Positions 16,768-26,527 are shown, counted from the stretch's first letter. The stretch is DNA of 64,000 nt from Thiothrix nivea DSM 5205 (GCF_000260135.1 NZ_JH651384.1:4262693-4326692), one strand, 5' to 3'. Program-made: numbers and translations. Notes: generated from the sequence alone by a model not told the origin.

Positions 16768-19258
16768 ATGGCTAACTTTTTTATTGACCGCCCGGTTTTT
16801 GCCTGGGTGATTGCCATCGTCATCATGATGGCGGGTATTTTGTCGCTCAACCAGTTGCCGGTACAGCAATACCCCACTATTGCGCCACCTGCCATTTCCG
16901 TCACTGCCTATTATCCGGGGGCTTCCTCCAAAACGCTGGAAGACAGCGTAACCCAGGTCATTGAGCAAAGCATGACGGGGTTGGATAACTTGCTGTATAT
17001 GTCTTCCCAGAGCGACAGTTCCGGCAATGCGACGGTTTCACTGACCTTTGCGGCGGGAACTGACCCGGATATTGCCCAGGTGCAGGTGCAAAACAAGCTG
17101 AAAGCGGCAGAAGCGCTGTTGCCTAATTCAGTCAAACAGCAAGGGGTCAATGTTACCAAGTCTTCCAGTGCTTTCCTGATGGTCGTGGGGTTGGTATCCA
17201 GCGACGGTAGCATGAGTCGTTACGATCTGGCTGACTATGCCTACAGTACCTTGCGTGATCCCTTGTCACGGGTAAACGGTGTCGGCAGCCTACGTATTTT
17301 CGGTTCCCAATACGCTATGCGAATTTGGATGAATCCGGAGAAACTGACAGCGTTTGGCCTGACGCCCGTGGATGTGGTGAATGCCGTTTCCGCCCAGAAT
17401 ACCCAGGTTTCTGCTGGTCAACTGGGTGGGCTGCCTGCGGAAAAGGGGCAACAGCTTAATGCCAGTATCATTGCGCAGACCCGTTTTGAAAGCAGCCAGG
17501 AATTCGAAAATATCCTGCTCAAGGTCAACACAGACGGCTCACAAGTCCGTCTGAAAGACGTGGCGCGTGTCGAGCGGGGTGCGGAAATCTATGGCGCGGA
17601 TGCCCGCTATAATGGGCAGGCTGCTTCCGGTATGGCGATCCAGCTGGCAACTGGCGCGAATGCTCTGGACACGGCTGAACGGGTCAAGGCCAAACTGGAT
17701 GAGCTGAAAGCCTTTTTTCCGGCAGGGCTAGAAGTCGTTTACCCTTACGATACGACACCGTTTGTAAAAATTTCCATTGAAGAAGTGGTATACACCCTGC
17801 TTGAAGCGGTTGTGTTGGTATTTCTGGTCATGTACCTCTTCCTCGGTAACCTGCGCGCGACCCTGATTCCTACCATTGCGGTGCCGGTGGTGTTACTGGG
17901 TACATTCGGCGTGCTGGCGGCGTTCGGCTTCAGTATCAATACACTGACGATGTTCGGTATGGTGCTGGCCATCGGTTTGCTGGTTGATGATGCCATCGTG
18001 GTAGTGGAAAACGTTGAACGGGTGATGGAGGAAGACAAGCTCTCTCCGCGTGAGGCAACCCGCAAATCCATGGGGCAAATTATCAGTGCGTTGGTGGGTA
18101 TTGCTCTGGTGCTGTCGGCAGTGTTTATACCCATGGCATTTTTTGGTGGTTCGACCGGGGCAATTTACCGGCAATTCTCCATTACCATCGTGTCGGCCAT
18201 GATCCTGTCGGTAGTCGTGGCGGTGGTGTTGGCTCCCGCCCTGTGCGCAACTATCCTCAAACCGGCCGAACATGCCGGGGAAGAAGCCAAGGGCTTCTTT
18301 GGCTGGTTTAATCGTTTGTTCGGCCGGGCAACCCGGGGTTATGGGCGGGGTGTGTCTGCTATCATTAAACGCCCTGTTCGCCTGATGCTCATTTACCTTG
18401 TGTTACTGCTGGGGCTTGGGTTCATGTACCAGCGTTTGCCAACCTCCTTTCTGCCGACAGAAGATCAGGGCGTGATCATGACCCTGGTGCAACTCCCCGC
18501 TGGCGCAACCCAGGAACGCACACTGGGTGTATTGGGGCAAGTTAACGACTATTTCCAGCAAGAGGATGACGTGGTTTCGGTATTTACCGTAGCGGGCTTC
18601 AGCTTTGCCGGGCAGGGGCAAAACATGGGCATGGCGTTTGTCAAACTCAAGGATTGGGATGAACGCCCATTGCCGTCGCAAAGTTCCAGTACTCTGGTCG
18701 GCAAGGCGTTTGTGGCATTAAGCCAGATCCGTGATGCCACTATCTTCCCGATCAACCTGCCACCGATACCGGAATTGGGTACGGCTGCCGGTTTTGATGT
18801 CATGCTTCAGGATTACAGTAACCAGGGCCACGCAAAGTTGATGGCAGCACGCAACCAGTTACTGGGAATGGCGGCGCAGGATGCCCGGCTGACCGCCGTC
18901 CGCCCTAACGGGATGGAGGATGTCGCCAACTTCCGCATCGATATTGACGAAGAAAAGCTGAGTGCACTTGGTTTGAGCATCACCGATGTGAATACAACCC
19001 TGAGCGCCGCCTGGGGGTCTGCCTATGTCAATGACTTTATTGACGAAGGGCGGGTGAAAAAGGTCTTTGTCCAAGGTGACGCCGCTTACCGGATGAAGCC
19101 GGAAGATCTGGATCAGTGGCATGTGCGCAATGCATCTGGCGAAATGGTGCCATTCAGCGCTTTTGCCAGCACGCATTGGGACTACGGCTCCCCCCGGCTG
19201 GAACGTTTTAACGGCTCCCCGTCGGTGAACCTGCAAGGGCAGGCCGCACCGGGTTTAA
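16768..19258 (+). pseudogene. RND efflux pump (AcrB/MexB family), 5' part, interrupted by an ISAzo13-family element
   Basis: About 830 codons with the HAE1-family start [20 protein letters not shown], the porter domain and transmembrane segments 2-6 with the proton-relay Asp pair ([18 protein letters not shown]). The reading frame runs to [10 protein letters not shown] and is then cut at 19258 by the insertion. The remaining 632 bp continue at 20580. Joining them gives 1,040 residues, the normal length. In intact form it would form a tripartite pump with the fusion protein and an outer-membrane channel, probably for solvents or aromatics. Confidence 0.93.
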
Positions 19259-20576
19259 GGTGATTTACCTCAAAGACATTACCCAAAAACAGGGCGAATC
19301 AGAATGTCCCATTTTGGTAAAGCAGCATTTCTTTCCAGCCTCGCCTCAACAGCCTCCATAGCTTTTTTGCTGAGGGTCACACCCTTCTCATAAACCTTGT
19401 GGCTGAATTCGACCATGGGGTTGATGCCTTTCCAGGTCATGGTTTTTGCCCATTCCAGCAGGGTTTCGGCATCCTTGAGCTGGGTGCCGTTCCAGTGTTG
19501 TTCCAGAATCCCCCAGCAGCGTTCAATCGGGTTGTACTTGCTGTGGTAAGGCGGGTAGTACAGCAGGTGGACTGTCTTACCGGTATGGTTGGCGAATTCC
19601 ACCATGCGCTTGAGGAATTGCGTCCTGATCCCGCTGCTTTCCGGGCCATTGTCCGCTTTGATCTGGATGCACTGGCAGAGGCGTCCTTGTCAGCAGAAGG
19701 CATCTGTTCCCATACCCGGCACAGGGAATCCACGATGAAGTCACTGGTTTTGCTGGAACTGCCGAAGGTCAGGTAAACCTGCCCACTGTCCTCATCCAGT
19801 ACGCCAAAAGGGATGTATTTCTCTTTGCAGCCCATCTCATGGTCAGCGGCTTTATTGTCACCCCGTGTTTTCCCGCCCCGTGAGTAGTCACCGATGTTGA
19901 CGGTCGCCTTGCAGTCCATGCTCAGGCGTTTGACCGCCCCATCGGCAAACTGCCCATCGTTGGCCTGGATATTGGCGAAGATGGCGTCGGTTTCTGGAAT
20001 TTTTTTTGCGGCTTGGCTTTCTCCACCTTGCGCAGGCGGTAGCCATTCCGGTTGAGTATCCGCGCCATGGTGCTGGGGGCGGGCACTTGTCCACCGCTGA
20101 AACCCATGGCCTGTAACTGCCGGATGGCTTCCGCCGCCGTCAGGCGGGTGTAGGCGATGCTGCTGCGGAATGTCGGGTCTTGCTGGCTATGTGCTTCCGC
20201 CAGCGCCAGCAAGGCGGCTGCCGCTTCCGGCTGGGTTTCCTCCCAGCGCTTCTGGCCACAATACGCCGCCTGCGCACCCACGCAAACCATGCCGCTGCGC
20301 TGTTCCTCCAAACCCAACTGCACCCCCTCCCGACCCCAGCCAAAACACCTTTCAGTCTGGCGGGCGTTGCCTGCACAATATTTCCGGCTCATGTCCGCCT
20401 GGAACGCACGGCGGGTGCTGCCAGACATTTTCGAGGCCGCCAGTTTCAGGTCGGCTATCTGGGATTCACTCAGGATCGGGTTAGCTGTTTGGGGTTCGGG
20501 GGGCATGGGGATAGGGACTCCGCTTGTCGATAAGACAAGTGTAGCCATTGCGGGGGAATCTTTCAGGGAAATCCCC
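19259..20576 (-). mobile_element. ISAzo13-family insertion sequence
   Basis: 1,318 bp. Imperfect terminal repeats: left end GGTGATTTACCTCAAAGA and, from the right end on the minus strand, GGGGATTTCCCTGAAAGA. A 3-bp target duplication TAA is present at 19256-19258 and 20577-20579. The transposase gene runs leftward, opposite to the interrupted efflux gene. Confidence 0.88.
19279..20548 (-). pseudogene. ISAzo13-family transposase, two frame breaks
   Basis: Read from right to left, 20548 to about 20000 gives the N-terminal part (LSESQIADLKLAASKMSGST, ... APSTMARILNRNGYRLRKVE). A run of eight A (plus-strand T 20000-20007) changes the frame, then MDCKATVNIGDYSRGGKTRG and FGVLDEDSGQVYLTFG follow. 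Near 19660 the frame changes again and the end carries LLYYPPYHSKYNPIERCWG, the family's C-terminal catalytic motif. The first change (CAA AAA AAA) could be a -1 slippery site; the second has no such signal, so the gene is probably dead. Confidence 0.85.
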
Positions 20577-20579
20577 TAA

Positions 20580-21211
20580 GTACGGGTGATGCCTTGAACG
20601 CCATTGAGGAACTGGTTGCCCGCTTGCCCAGTGGTTTTGGCTTGTCCTGGTCGGGGATGTCCTTCCAGGAAAAGGCGAGTGGTTCGCAGACAATCCTGCT
20701 GTACGGTATCTCCTTGCTGGTGGTGTTCCTGTTTCTGGCTGCATTGTATGAAAGTTGGTCGGTACCGTTTGCCGTCATGCTGGTTGTGCCGCTGGGTATT
20801 CTGGGGGCGCTGGCGTTGACGATGGCTCGCGGGTTCAACAATGATGTGTACTTCCAGGTGGGCTTGCTGACCACTATCGGTTTGTCGGCCAAGAACGCCA
20901 TCCTGATTGTTGAATTTACCAAAGCGCTGGTGGATGAAGGTATGGGCGTCGTTGAGGCTACCCTGCAAGCTGCCCGGATGCGTTTACGCCCAATCCTTAT
21001 GACTTCGTTGGCCTTCGTATTCGGCGTGTTGCCATTGGCTATCAGTACTGGTGCGGGCGCTGCCAGCCGTCAAGCCATCGGCACGGCGGTGGTTGGAGGG
21101 ATGCTGTCGGCAACCTTCCTGGCTATATTCTTTGTACCCCTGTTTTACGTCCTGATCATGCGTTTGGTGCGCCGTAAATCTACGCCAGTCAGCGAGGAGA
21201 GCCAGCCATGA
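20580..21211 (+). pseudogene. RND efflux pump (AcrB/MexB family), 3' part
   Basis: Continues the frame broken at 19258: [20 protein letters not shown], the second bundle of transmembrane helices ([37 protein letters not shown]) and the cytoplasmic C-terminus [13 protein letters not shown]. Stop at 21209-21211 overlaps the ATG of the outer-membrane channel remnant. Confidence 0.93.
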
Positions 21212-21264
21212 TTGTCCGTTTTGTTCCTTTGCTTGGCATAGTGCTGGTGGCAGGTTGTGCTACC
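21208..21264 (+). pseudogene. Signal-peptide remnant of an outer-membrane efflux lipoprotein (OprM/TtgC type)
   Basis: ATG overlaps the pump stop by 4 bp (ATGA), as in intact RND operons. The translation [18 protein letters not shown] is a lipoprotein signal with lipobox LVAGC; after two more residues the sequence has no similarity to an outer-membrane channel and runs into the 3' end of the opposite-strand MoxR gene. The rest of the ~470-codon gene has been lost at a rearrangement junction close to 21265. Confidence 0.7.
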
Positions 21265-21284
21265 AGCACGTCCTGCCCTTCCCG

Positions 21285-22328
21285 TCAATCATACAGCATA
21301 ATATCCCCAATCGACTGCGCCCACTGGGCAAATTCCGGGATGCTGAAAATATCATCCCCGATGGCACGCAACATGTCCGACACCAACATCACGCCCATTT
21401 CCTTGAGCGGGAAAGCTTTGGCGTAATTGAGGATATGCCCGTAAGTGACCGCCGCTTCCGGCGTGCCCTTGGCGCGGATAGCGCGGCCTACCAGCGAAGA
21501 CGCTACCGCATACTGCAAATCCACTTCCTTGGGAGCCTTGATGTCTTCACCGCGCAGGATTGCGTCCAGATCGGGCATCTGGTCAAGGCTGTCGACGAAA
21601 GCTTTCAGCTCAATCCCCGCCGCCGGGCCGACGCAGGCTTGCAGCGTCCCCAGCAACAGGGCAGGGGAGCTGTCGAATTTTTGCAGGGCACGATGGGCAA
21701 ATTCCCACGAACGCGGTGTTGGGAACGCCACCGGGTTATGCGCCGGGTCGAAGTTGAACAACTGCTCCGGGCGAAAACGCAGGAAACCGATGATGCGTTC
21801 GTCGATATTGTGTTTGTACGCCCACGCCACCCAGTCATCCAGATTCAGGTCGACCTCGAAATGCGAAAAGCGGTTCGCCAGCGGTGCAGGCATGGTGTAG
21901 GTCACGCCGCGGTCGCCCTGACGGTTGCCTGCCGCGAAAATCGCCCAGCCATCCGGCACGCGGTAATCCCCCAACCGCCGGTCCAGGATTAACTGATAGG
22001 CAGCAGCGGAAACGCTCGGCACAGCAGAGGTAATTTCATCCAGAAACAGGATGCCCATCGCCCCATGCCGCTCTTCATCCGGCAGCATGGAGGGGATCGC
22101 CCATTCCACCATCTCCTTGTCACGGAACGGGATGCCGCGTAAATCACTCGGTTCCATCTGCGACAGACGGATGTCGATCACCGGCACACTATGGCGTATC
22201 CCCACCTGCGCCACTATCTGCGACTTGCCGACGCCGGGCGGCCCCCACAACATGACCGGGGTGTGATGCCCTTCCAGAGTACCGAGAAATTCTTTATCGA
22301 GGATGGAACTGAGGTGCGCTGGCCGCAT
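21285..22328 (-). CDS. MoxR-type AAA+ ATPase
   Basis: 347 residues: Walker A GPPGVGKS (~30-37), Walker B ILFLDEI (~93-99), sensor region AAGNRQ and the arginine-finger area APLANRFSHFE. MoxR ATPases work with VWA-domain partners in metal-cofactor insertion or complex maturation. Normally a VWA/CoxE-like gene follows; here the DNA right after the stop is the efflux remnant, so the partner is missing from this locus. The gene itself looks intact. Confidence 0.85.
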   Translation of the reverse strand: MRPAHLSSILDKEFLGTLEGHHTPVMLWGPPGVGKSQIVAQVGIRHSVPVIDIRLSQMEPSDLRGIPFRDKEMVEWAIPSMLPDEERHGAMGILFLDEITSAVPSVSAAAYQLILDRRLGDYRVPDGWAIFAAGNRQGDRGVTYTMPAPLANRFSHFEVDLNLDDWVAWAYKHNIDERIIGFLRFRPEQLFNFDPAHNPVAFPTPRSWEFAHRALQKFDSSPALLLGTLQACVGPAAGIELKAFVDSLDQMPDLDAILRGEDIKAPKEVDLQYAVASSLVGRAIRAKGTPEAAVTYGHILNYAKAFPLKEMGVMLVSDMLRAIGDDIFSIPEFAQWAQSIGDIMLYD

Positions 22329-22445
22329 GAGGAATCCTTATTTTGCTGTCACAAAGCGTTTGATGATAAGGCGTGTTGACAAAGGTGTGCAAATTGACGC
22401 AAAAGCCGCGTATCATTTCACGTTTCCGTAACGTTCATCACGATC

Positions 22446-22925
22446 ATGGCCAAAGCAAAAAAGAAAGCCGCCCCCGGCAGCAAAACCATTGCCCTCAACA
22501 AACAGGTGCGGCACGAATATTTCATTGAGCAGACCTACGAGGCCGGTCTGGTGCTGCAAGGTTGGGAAGTGAAAAGCCTGCGCGACGGGCGCATCCAGCT
22601 GAAAGACAGCTACGTGATCCTGGAAAAGGGCGAAGCCTTCCTGTTCGGGGCGCAAATCAGCGCGTTGCTGTCCGCTTCCACCCACATCATCCCCGACTCG
22701 CGCCGTACCCGCAAACTGCTGCTGCACGCGCACGAAATCGAGCGCCTCAACAACGCCGTCGACCGCAAGGGTTACACCGTCGTGCCACTGGCCATGTACT
22801 GGAAAAACAACCGGGTAAAAGTTGAAATCGGCTTGGCGAAAGGCAAGCAGTTACACGACAAGCGTGACACCGAAAAAGCCCGCGACTGGGGTCGGGAGAA
22901 AGCCCGCATCATGAAAAAAGGCTAA
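22446..22925 (+). CDS. smpB: SsrA-binding protein SmpB
   Basis: 159 residues, normal size. [39 protein letters not shown] and the C-terminal [20 protein letters not shown] are the conserved SmpB signatures. It binds tmRNA and brings it to stalled ribosomes for trans-translation. No tmRNA gene is visible in the window. The 120 bp upstream is shared with the divergent MoxR gene. Confidence 0.97.
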   Translation: MAKAKKKAAPGSKTIALNKQVRHEYFIEQTYEAGLVLQGWEVKSLRDGRIQLKDSYVILEKGEAFLFGAQISALLSASTHIIPDSRRTRKLLLHAHEIERLNNAVDRKGYTVVPLAMYWKNNRVKVEIGLAKGKQLHDKRDTEKARDWGREKARIMKKG

Positions 22926-22947
22926 ATTTCTTGGGTCTTAAAGCCCT

Positions 22948-22980
22948 CCTCCCCTTGAGGGTCGACACCTCAAGGGGAGG
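22948..22980. repeat. Palindromic repeat between convergent genes
   Basis: CCTCCCCTTGAGG (22948-22960) and CCTCAAGGGGAGG (22968-22980) form a 13-bp perfect stem with a 7-nt loop, between the stops of smpB and the symporter gene. It resembles in composition the palindromes found inside coding sequences at 25939-25959, 46154-46196 and 55580-55676. It may also act as a bidirectional transcription stop. Confidence 0.75.
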
Positions 22981-22993
22981 GGTGAGGGGGCGA

Positions 22994-24523
22994 CTACCTC
23001 CCAGCCTCCCGATCCAGCTCACCGCTATGCAGCTTCACCAGATAATCATTCAGCGCTTTTTTCACCTTGCCACTCAGCAAATACAAACCGATAAAGTTCG
23101 GGAACGCCATCGCCAGCACCAGCAGGTCGGTGAAGTCCAGCATATTGGCCGCGCTGGCAATCGATGCCAGTACGATAAACACCAGGAACATAACCTTGTA
23201 AACGATGGAAAGCTTTTCCCCAAACAGGTATACCCAGCAACGTTCCCCGTAGTAAGACCAGGAAATCATCGTACTGTAAGCGAATAGGAACACTGACAGG
23301 GTCAGGATCAGCGGGAACCAGTCAGAAACTGTGCGGAAAGCCACTGCTGTCAATGCAGCGCCCTGGCTGGCGGCACGGATGCTTTCGGTTTCCGGCGCGT
23401 TGTAAACCCCGGTCAGAATAATAACCAGCGCTGTCATGGTGCAAATCACGATGGTGTCGATGAAAGGTTCATACAAAGCCACCATGCCCTGACGGACAGG
23501 GTATTTTACGGAAGCAGTGGAATGCACGATCGCCGCAGAGCCAAGTCCCGCCTCACTGGAGAACACTGCCCGCTTGAAGCCCTGCACGATAGCCCCAACT
23601 ACACCGCCAGCAACTGCCATAGGCGAGAAGGCTTCCGTGACGATCTTGCCCAGTGCCGCCGGTACGCCACCGATATTGTTGAGGATGATCCACAAACAGG
23701 CCAGCAGGTAAATGATGACCATGGTTGGCACAATGGCTTCCGCCGTATGCGCGATGCGGCGCAGGCCACCGATGATGACCAGACCGGTCAGGATTGCCAT
23801 CAGCAGGCCATACATCCAGCGGTTGTCAGCAAAGAACGGGATGACCTCTTTCACTGCACCCAGCGACTGGCTGACCTGGAAAGCGCTGCCCGCGCCAAAC
23901 GAGCCGAAAATGGTAAAAACCGCAAACATGGCGGCGAGGAATTTGCCCAGTCCAACCATGCCGTGTTCCGCAAAGCCCTTGGACAGGTATTCCATCGCCC
24001 CGCCCATCAGACGGCCATCGGGACGTACTTCACGATACATTTGCGCCAGGGTTGCTTCGGTAAACTTGGTGGTCATGCCGAGAAAGCCTGCCACTATCAT
24101 CCAGAAAGTTGCGCCGGGGCCGCCGAGTGAAATGGCAATAGCCACACCCGCGATGTTGCCCAGACCGACAGTGGCCGACAGTGCCGTGGTCAGGGCCTGG
24201 AAAGAGGTAACCTCACCCTGATCATCCGCCGTGCGGTATTTGCCGCGCATGACGCGAAAAGCATGTCTCATCATGCGCAGGTTGACGAAACTGAAACGCA
24301 GGGTCAGAAACACTGCGCCGACAATCAGCCATGCCACGATGAAGGGCATGGATGGCTCGCCCGGAAATACGTCAAAGAAAATGATTTCCGACAGCCAGCC
24401 ATTGATGACGCCAAAGACGTTGTTGATGCTCTCACCGATGCCGCCGCCTCCAGCCAGCACCAGTCCCGGTAACAGCGCCAGCAACAGGGCGGTTACTGCG
24501 GTGTATCGACAGTTTGTTCTCAT
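22994..24523 (-). CDS. Sodium:alanine/glycine symporter (AgcS family)
   Basis: 509 residues from ATG 24523, chosen because GGAGAGGAG lies 7 bp upstream; an in-frame ATG at 24550 would add 9 residues. A leader-like hydrophobic N-terminus is followed by about ten membrane segments. Family motifs: FQALTTALSATVGLGNIAGV, GGPGATFWM, FKRAVFSSEAGLGSAAIVHS, MISWSYYGERCW. It imports alanine or glycine with sodium into the cell. Stands alone, convergent with smpB. Confidence 0.92.
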   Translation of the reverse strand: MRTNCRYTAVTALLLALLPGLVLAGGGGIGESINNVFGVINGWLSEIIFFDVFPGEPSMPFIVAWLIVGAVFLTLRFSFVNLRMMRHAFRVMRGKYRTADDQGEVTSFQALTTALSATVGLGNIAGVAIAISLGGPGATFWMIVAGFLGMTTKFTEATLAQMYREVRPDGRLMGGAMEYLSKGFAEHGMVGLGKFLAAMFAVFTIFGSFGAGSAFQVSQSLGAVKEVIPFFADNRWMYGLLMAILTGLVIIGGLRRIAHTAEAIVPTMVIIYLLACLWIILNNIGGVPAALGKIVTEAFSPMAVAGGVVGAIVQGFKRAVFSSEAGLGSAAIVHSTASVKYPVRQGMVALYEPFIDTIVICTMTALVIILTGVYNAPETESIRAASQGAALTAVAFRTVSDWFPLILTLSVFLFAYSTMISWSYYGERCWVYLFGEKLSIVYKVMFLVFIVLASIASAANMLDFTDLLVLAMAFPNFIGLYLLSGKVKKALNDYLVKLHSGELDREAGR

Positions 24524-24650
24524 TCGTGGACTCCTCTCCAACCGATTCATTTATTGGTCATATTGCCTCAAAGACTATAGCATAGTGCGTTGGCGAGTCT
24601 TGGCCGCCAAGCGATGAATTTCAGCAAAATACCCGACGGATAACAACACT

Positions 24651-25400
24651 GTGCCTTATTCAACCCTGCAAAACCTGTGCATCGTCATGGTCGAAACTTC
24701 CCACCCCGGCAACATCGGCTCGGCGGCGCGCGCGATGAAAACCATGGGCATCCGCGACTTGCGGCTGGTTTCCCCGCGCAAACCGTATTCACAGGAAACC
24801 TGGGCGCTGGCTTCTGGTGCCAACGACATCGTGGAACAAGCAAAAATCACGCCATCCCTGCCCGAAGCGCTGGCGGATTGCCAGTATGTGATCGGTGCCA
24901 GCGCGCGTTCCGAACGTACCCTGCAATGGCCGCAACTGGATGCGCGTGAATGCGGCCAGCACGTGGCGCAACACCTTGCCCAGCAAAAAATTGCGTTGGT
25001 ATTCGGGCGCGAACGCACCGGCCTGAGCAATGAAGAACTGGAACACTGCAACGCGCTGGTGCATATCCCGATGGCATTCGACTACCTGTCGCTGAATATC
25101 GCCATGGCGGTGCAGGTGTTGTCTTATGAATGCGCGATGGCGGCAAGGCAGGCCATTACCGTGCCTGCTGCCTCTGAAGAGGGTGAAGAGCTGGCGAACG
25201 CACAAGCCATGGAAGGCTTCTACGTCCATCTGGAACAGTCCCTGATCGACGTGCGTTTCCTTGACCCGGAAAATCCGCGCCTGCTGATGCGGCGGTTGCG
25301 GCGGCTGTTCGGGCGGGCAGGGGTGACGGTAAGCGAAATGAATATCCTGCGCGGGATGTTGGCGGCGTTTGGGGGAAGCAAGTTCCGCGAACGTGCCTGA
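24651..25400 (+). CDS. trmJ: tRNA (cytidine/uridine-32) 2'-O-methyltransferase TrmJ
   Basis: 249 residues, SPOUT family. Motifs VETSHPGNIGSAARAMKTMG, FGRERTGLSNEELEHC and SLNIAMAVQVLSYE form the SAM-binding knot. Modifies position 32 of several tRNAs. GTG start at 24651 fits the alignment of the N-terminus with TrmJ proteins; no better ATG is near. It is monocistronic, convergent with the polyferredoxin gene. Confidence 0.95.
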   Translation: MPYSTLQNLCIVMVETSHPGNIGSAARAMKTMGIRDLRLVSPRKPYSQETWALASGANDIVEQAKITPSLPEALADCQYVIGASARSERTLQWPQLDARECGQHVAQHLAQQKIALVFGRERTGLSNEELEHCNALVHIPMAFDYLSLNIAMAVQVLSYECAMAARQAITVPAASEEGEELANAQAMEGFYVHLEQSLIDVRFLDPENPRLLMRRLRRLFGRAGVTVSEMNILRGMLAAFGGSKFRERA

Positions 25401-25414
25401 TGCCGGATAACCTT

Positions 25415-26524
25415 TCAGTACACCTGAAACAGCTGGCGGTGATGGTTGGTCTGGGCGCAAATCCGGCAATATTGCCGCACGGCATTGTCACTGACAGGAT
25501 AATGGAACGTACAGCCACACGCCTTGCAACTTGCCTGTATCAATTCAACCCTGTCGTTTTTGACTTGTCCCATCGGTTTGATGTGTATGGCCTGCTGGTC
25601 ACAGGCATTTTCACACACAAGGCAGCCGGTGCAGTGGTCGGCCTGAATCCGATAGGCCAGCGCCAGCCCGTTTTCCGTCTTTTCCAGTTGCAGCGCCTGA
25701 TGCGGGCAAAGCTGCACGCAGGCGTCGCAGCCATTACAGCTTGTCGCTTCCATGACTGGCACAAACGGGAAGATCGCCTGATGTGGGGCATCCTCTGAGG
25801 GTGTTGGCAAGGTCGCAGGCCAGGGCAAGCTGTCATCCGGCTCCGGCGTGCTGGCTCCCGACTGCTCCAGCCCCTTTTCCACCGCAAACGTAATCGCCTG
25901 CCGCAAAAACTGCCGCCGCGAAACCTCACCCTCTTTCCCCCCCCTTTGCAAAAGGGGGGCCGGGGGGGATTTTCTTCTCTCAACCCATTCCATTGGTAAG
26001 ACTTGCGCGTGCCTGATGGTAGGGGCATCCCGGCTGGCCAGCAGCACATTCAGCAGCGCCAGCTGTTCGCGGAAAGGATCCCCACCCCCGTAGCGGGGGC
26101 AGGTTTCGCAATTTCCGCGACAGGACAACACCTGCCTGTAACCAGCGCGGTAATGCTCCAGCAACAGGCTGGCATCCAGTGCGTGGAGGCAGGGAACCAC
26201 ACCGTCACCTGTGTACCCTTCCCCAAGCATTTCACAGGCGAACAGCAGGGTTTTCCGGCCTTCCAGCAAACGTGCAGCCGGTAGCAGGGGCTGCCCTAGC
26301 GCGGACTCAGTACAGGCCGCGACGCACAGGCCGCAGCCATCACACAGCCCGGTGTCAATTTGCAGGCTGTCGTCATCCAGTATCCAGGCATCCCTGGGGC
26401 AGACATCCACGCAACGGGTGCATTCCGCCACTTCGCAGCGGGCGTGGACGCAACGCTCCGGGATGATTTCCGGAATCACCCAATCCCGTTTCAATTGCTG
26501 GAACCAGCCAGTCCGTAAACCCAT
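25415..26524 (-). CDS. Polyferredoxin with several 4Fe-4S sites, last gene of the DmsA-like operon
   Basis: 369 residues with many Cys clusters: CDGCGLCVAACTESAL (~78-93), CRGNCETCPRYG, SCNGCDACVQLCPHQAL (~266-282), HCTGCLVCENACDQQAI and CKACGCTFHY...YCRICAQ. The organisation suggests two NapF/NapG-like halves joined at about residue 190. An SRRQFLRQ twin-Arg-like motif follows the junction, but without a hydrophobic signal, so I expect a cytoplasmic protein. A palindromic repeat inserted in frame adds a Pro/Gly-rich linker just before it. It follows the chaperone gene by 3 bp and may supply electrons or assist Fe-S maturation of the reductase. Function is inferred only. Confidence 0.75.
   Translation of the reverse strand: MGLRTGWFQQLKRDWVIPEIIPERCVHARCEVAECTRCVDVCPRDAWILDDDSLQIDTGLCDGCGLCVAACTESALGQPLLPAARLLEGRKTLLFACEMLGEGYTGDGVVPCLHALDASLLLEHYRAGYRQVLSCRGNCETCPRYGGGDPFREQLALLNVLLASRDAPTIRHAQVLPMEWVERRKSPPAPLLQRGGKEGEVSRRQFLRQAITFAVEKGLEQSGASTPEPDDSLPWPATLPTPSEDAPHQAIFPFVPVMEATSCNGCDACVQLCPHQALQLEKTENGLALAYRIQADHCTGCLVCENACDQQAIHIKPMGQVKNDRVELIQASCKACGCTFHYPVSDNAVRQYCRICAQTNHHRQLFQVY
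25939..25959. repeat. Palindromic repeat inside the polyferredoxin gene
   Basis: CCCCCCTTT (25939-25947) and AAAGGGGGG (25951-25959) form a 9-bp stem with a 3-nt loop. It encodes part of a PPAPLLQRGG linker in frame and interrupts no conserved Cys motif. Confidence 0.75.
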
Positions 26525-26527
26525 GCT

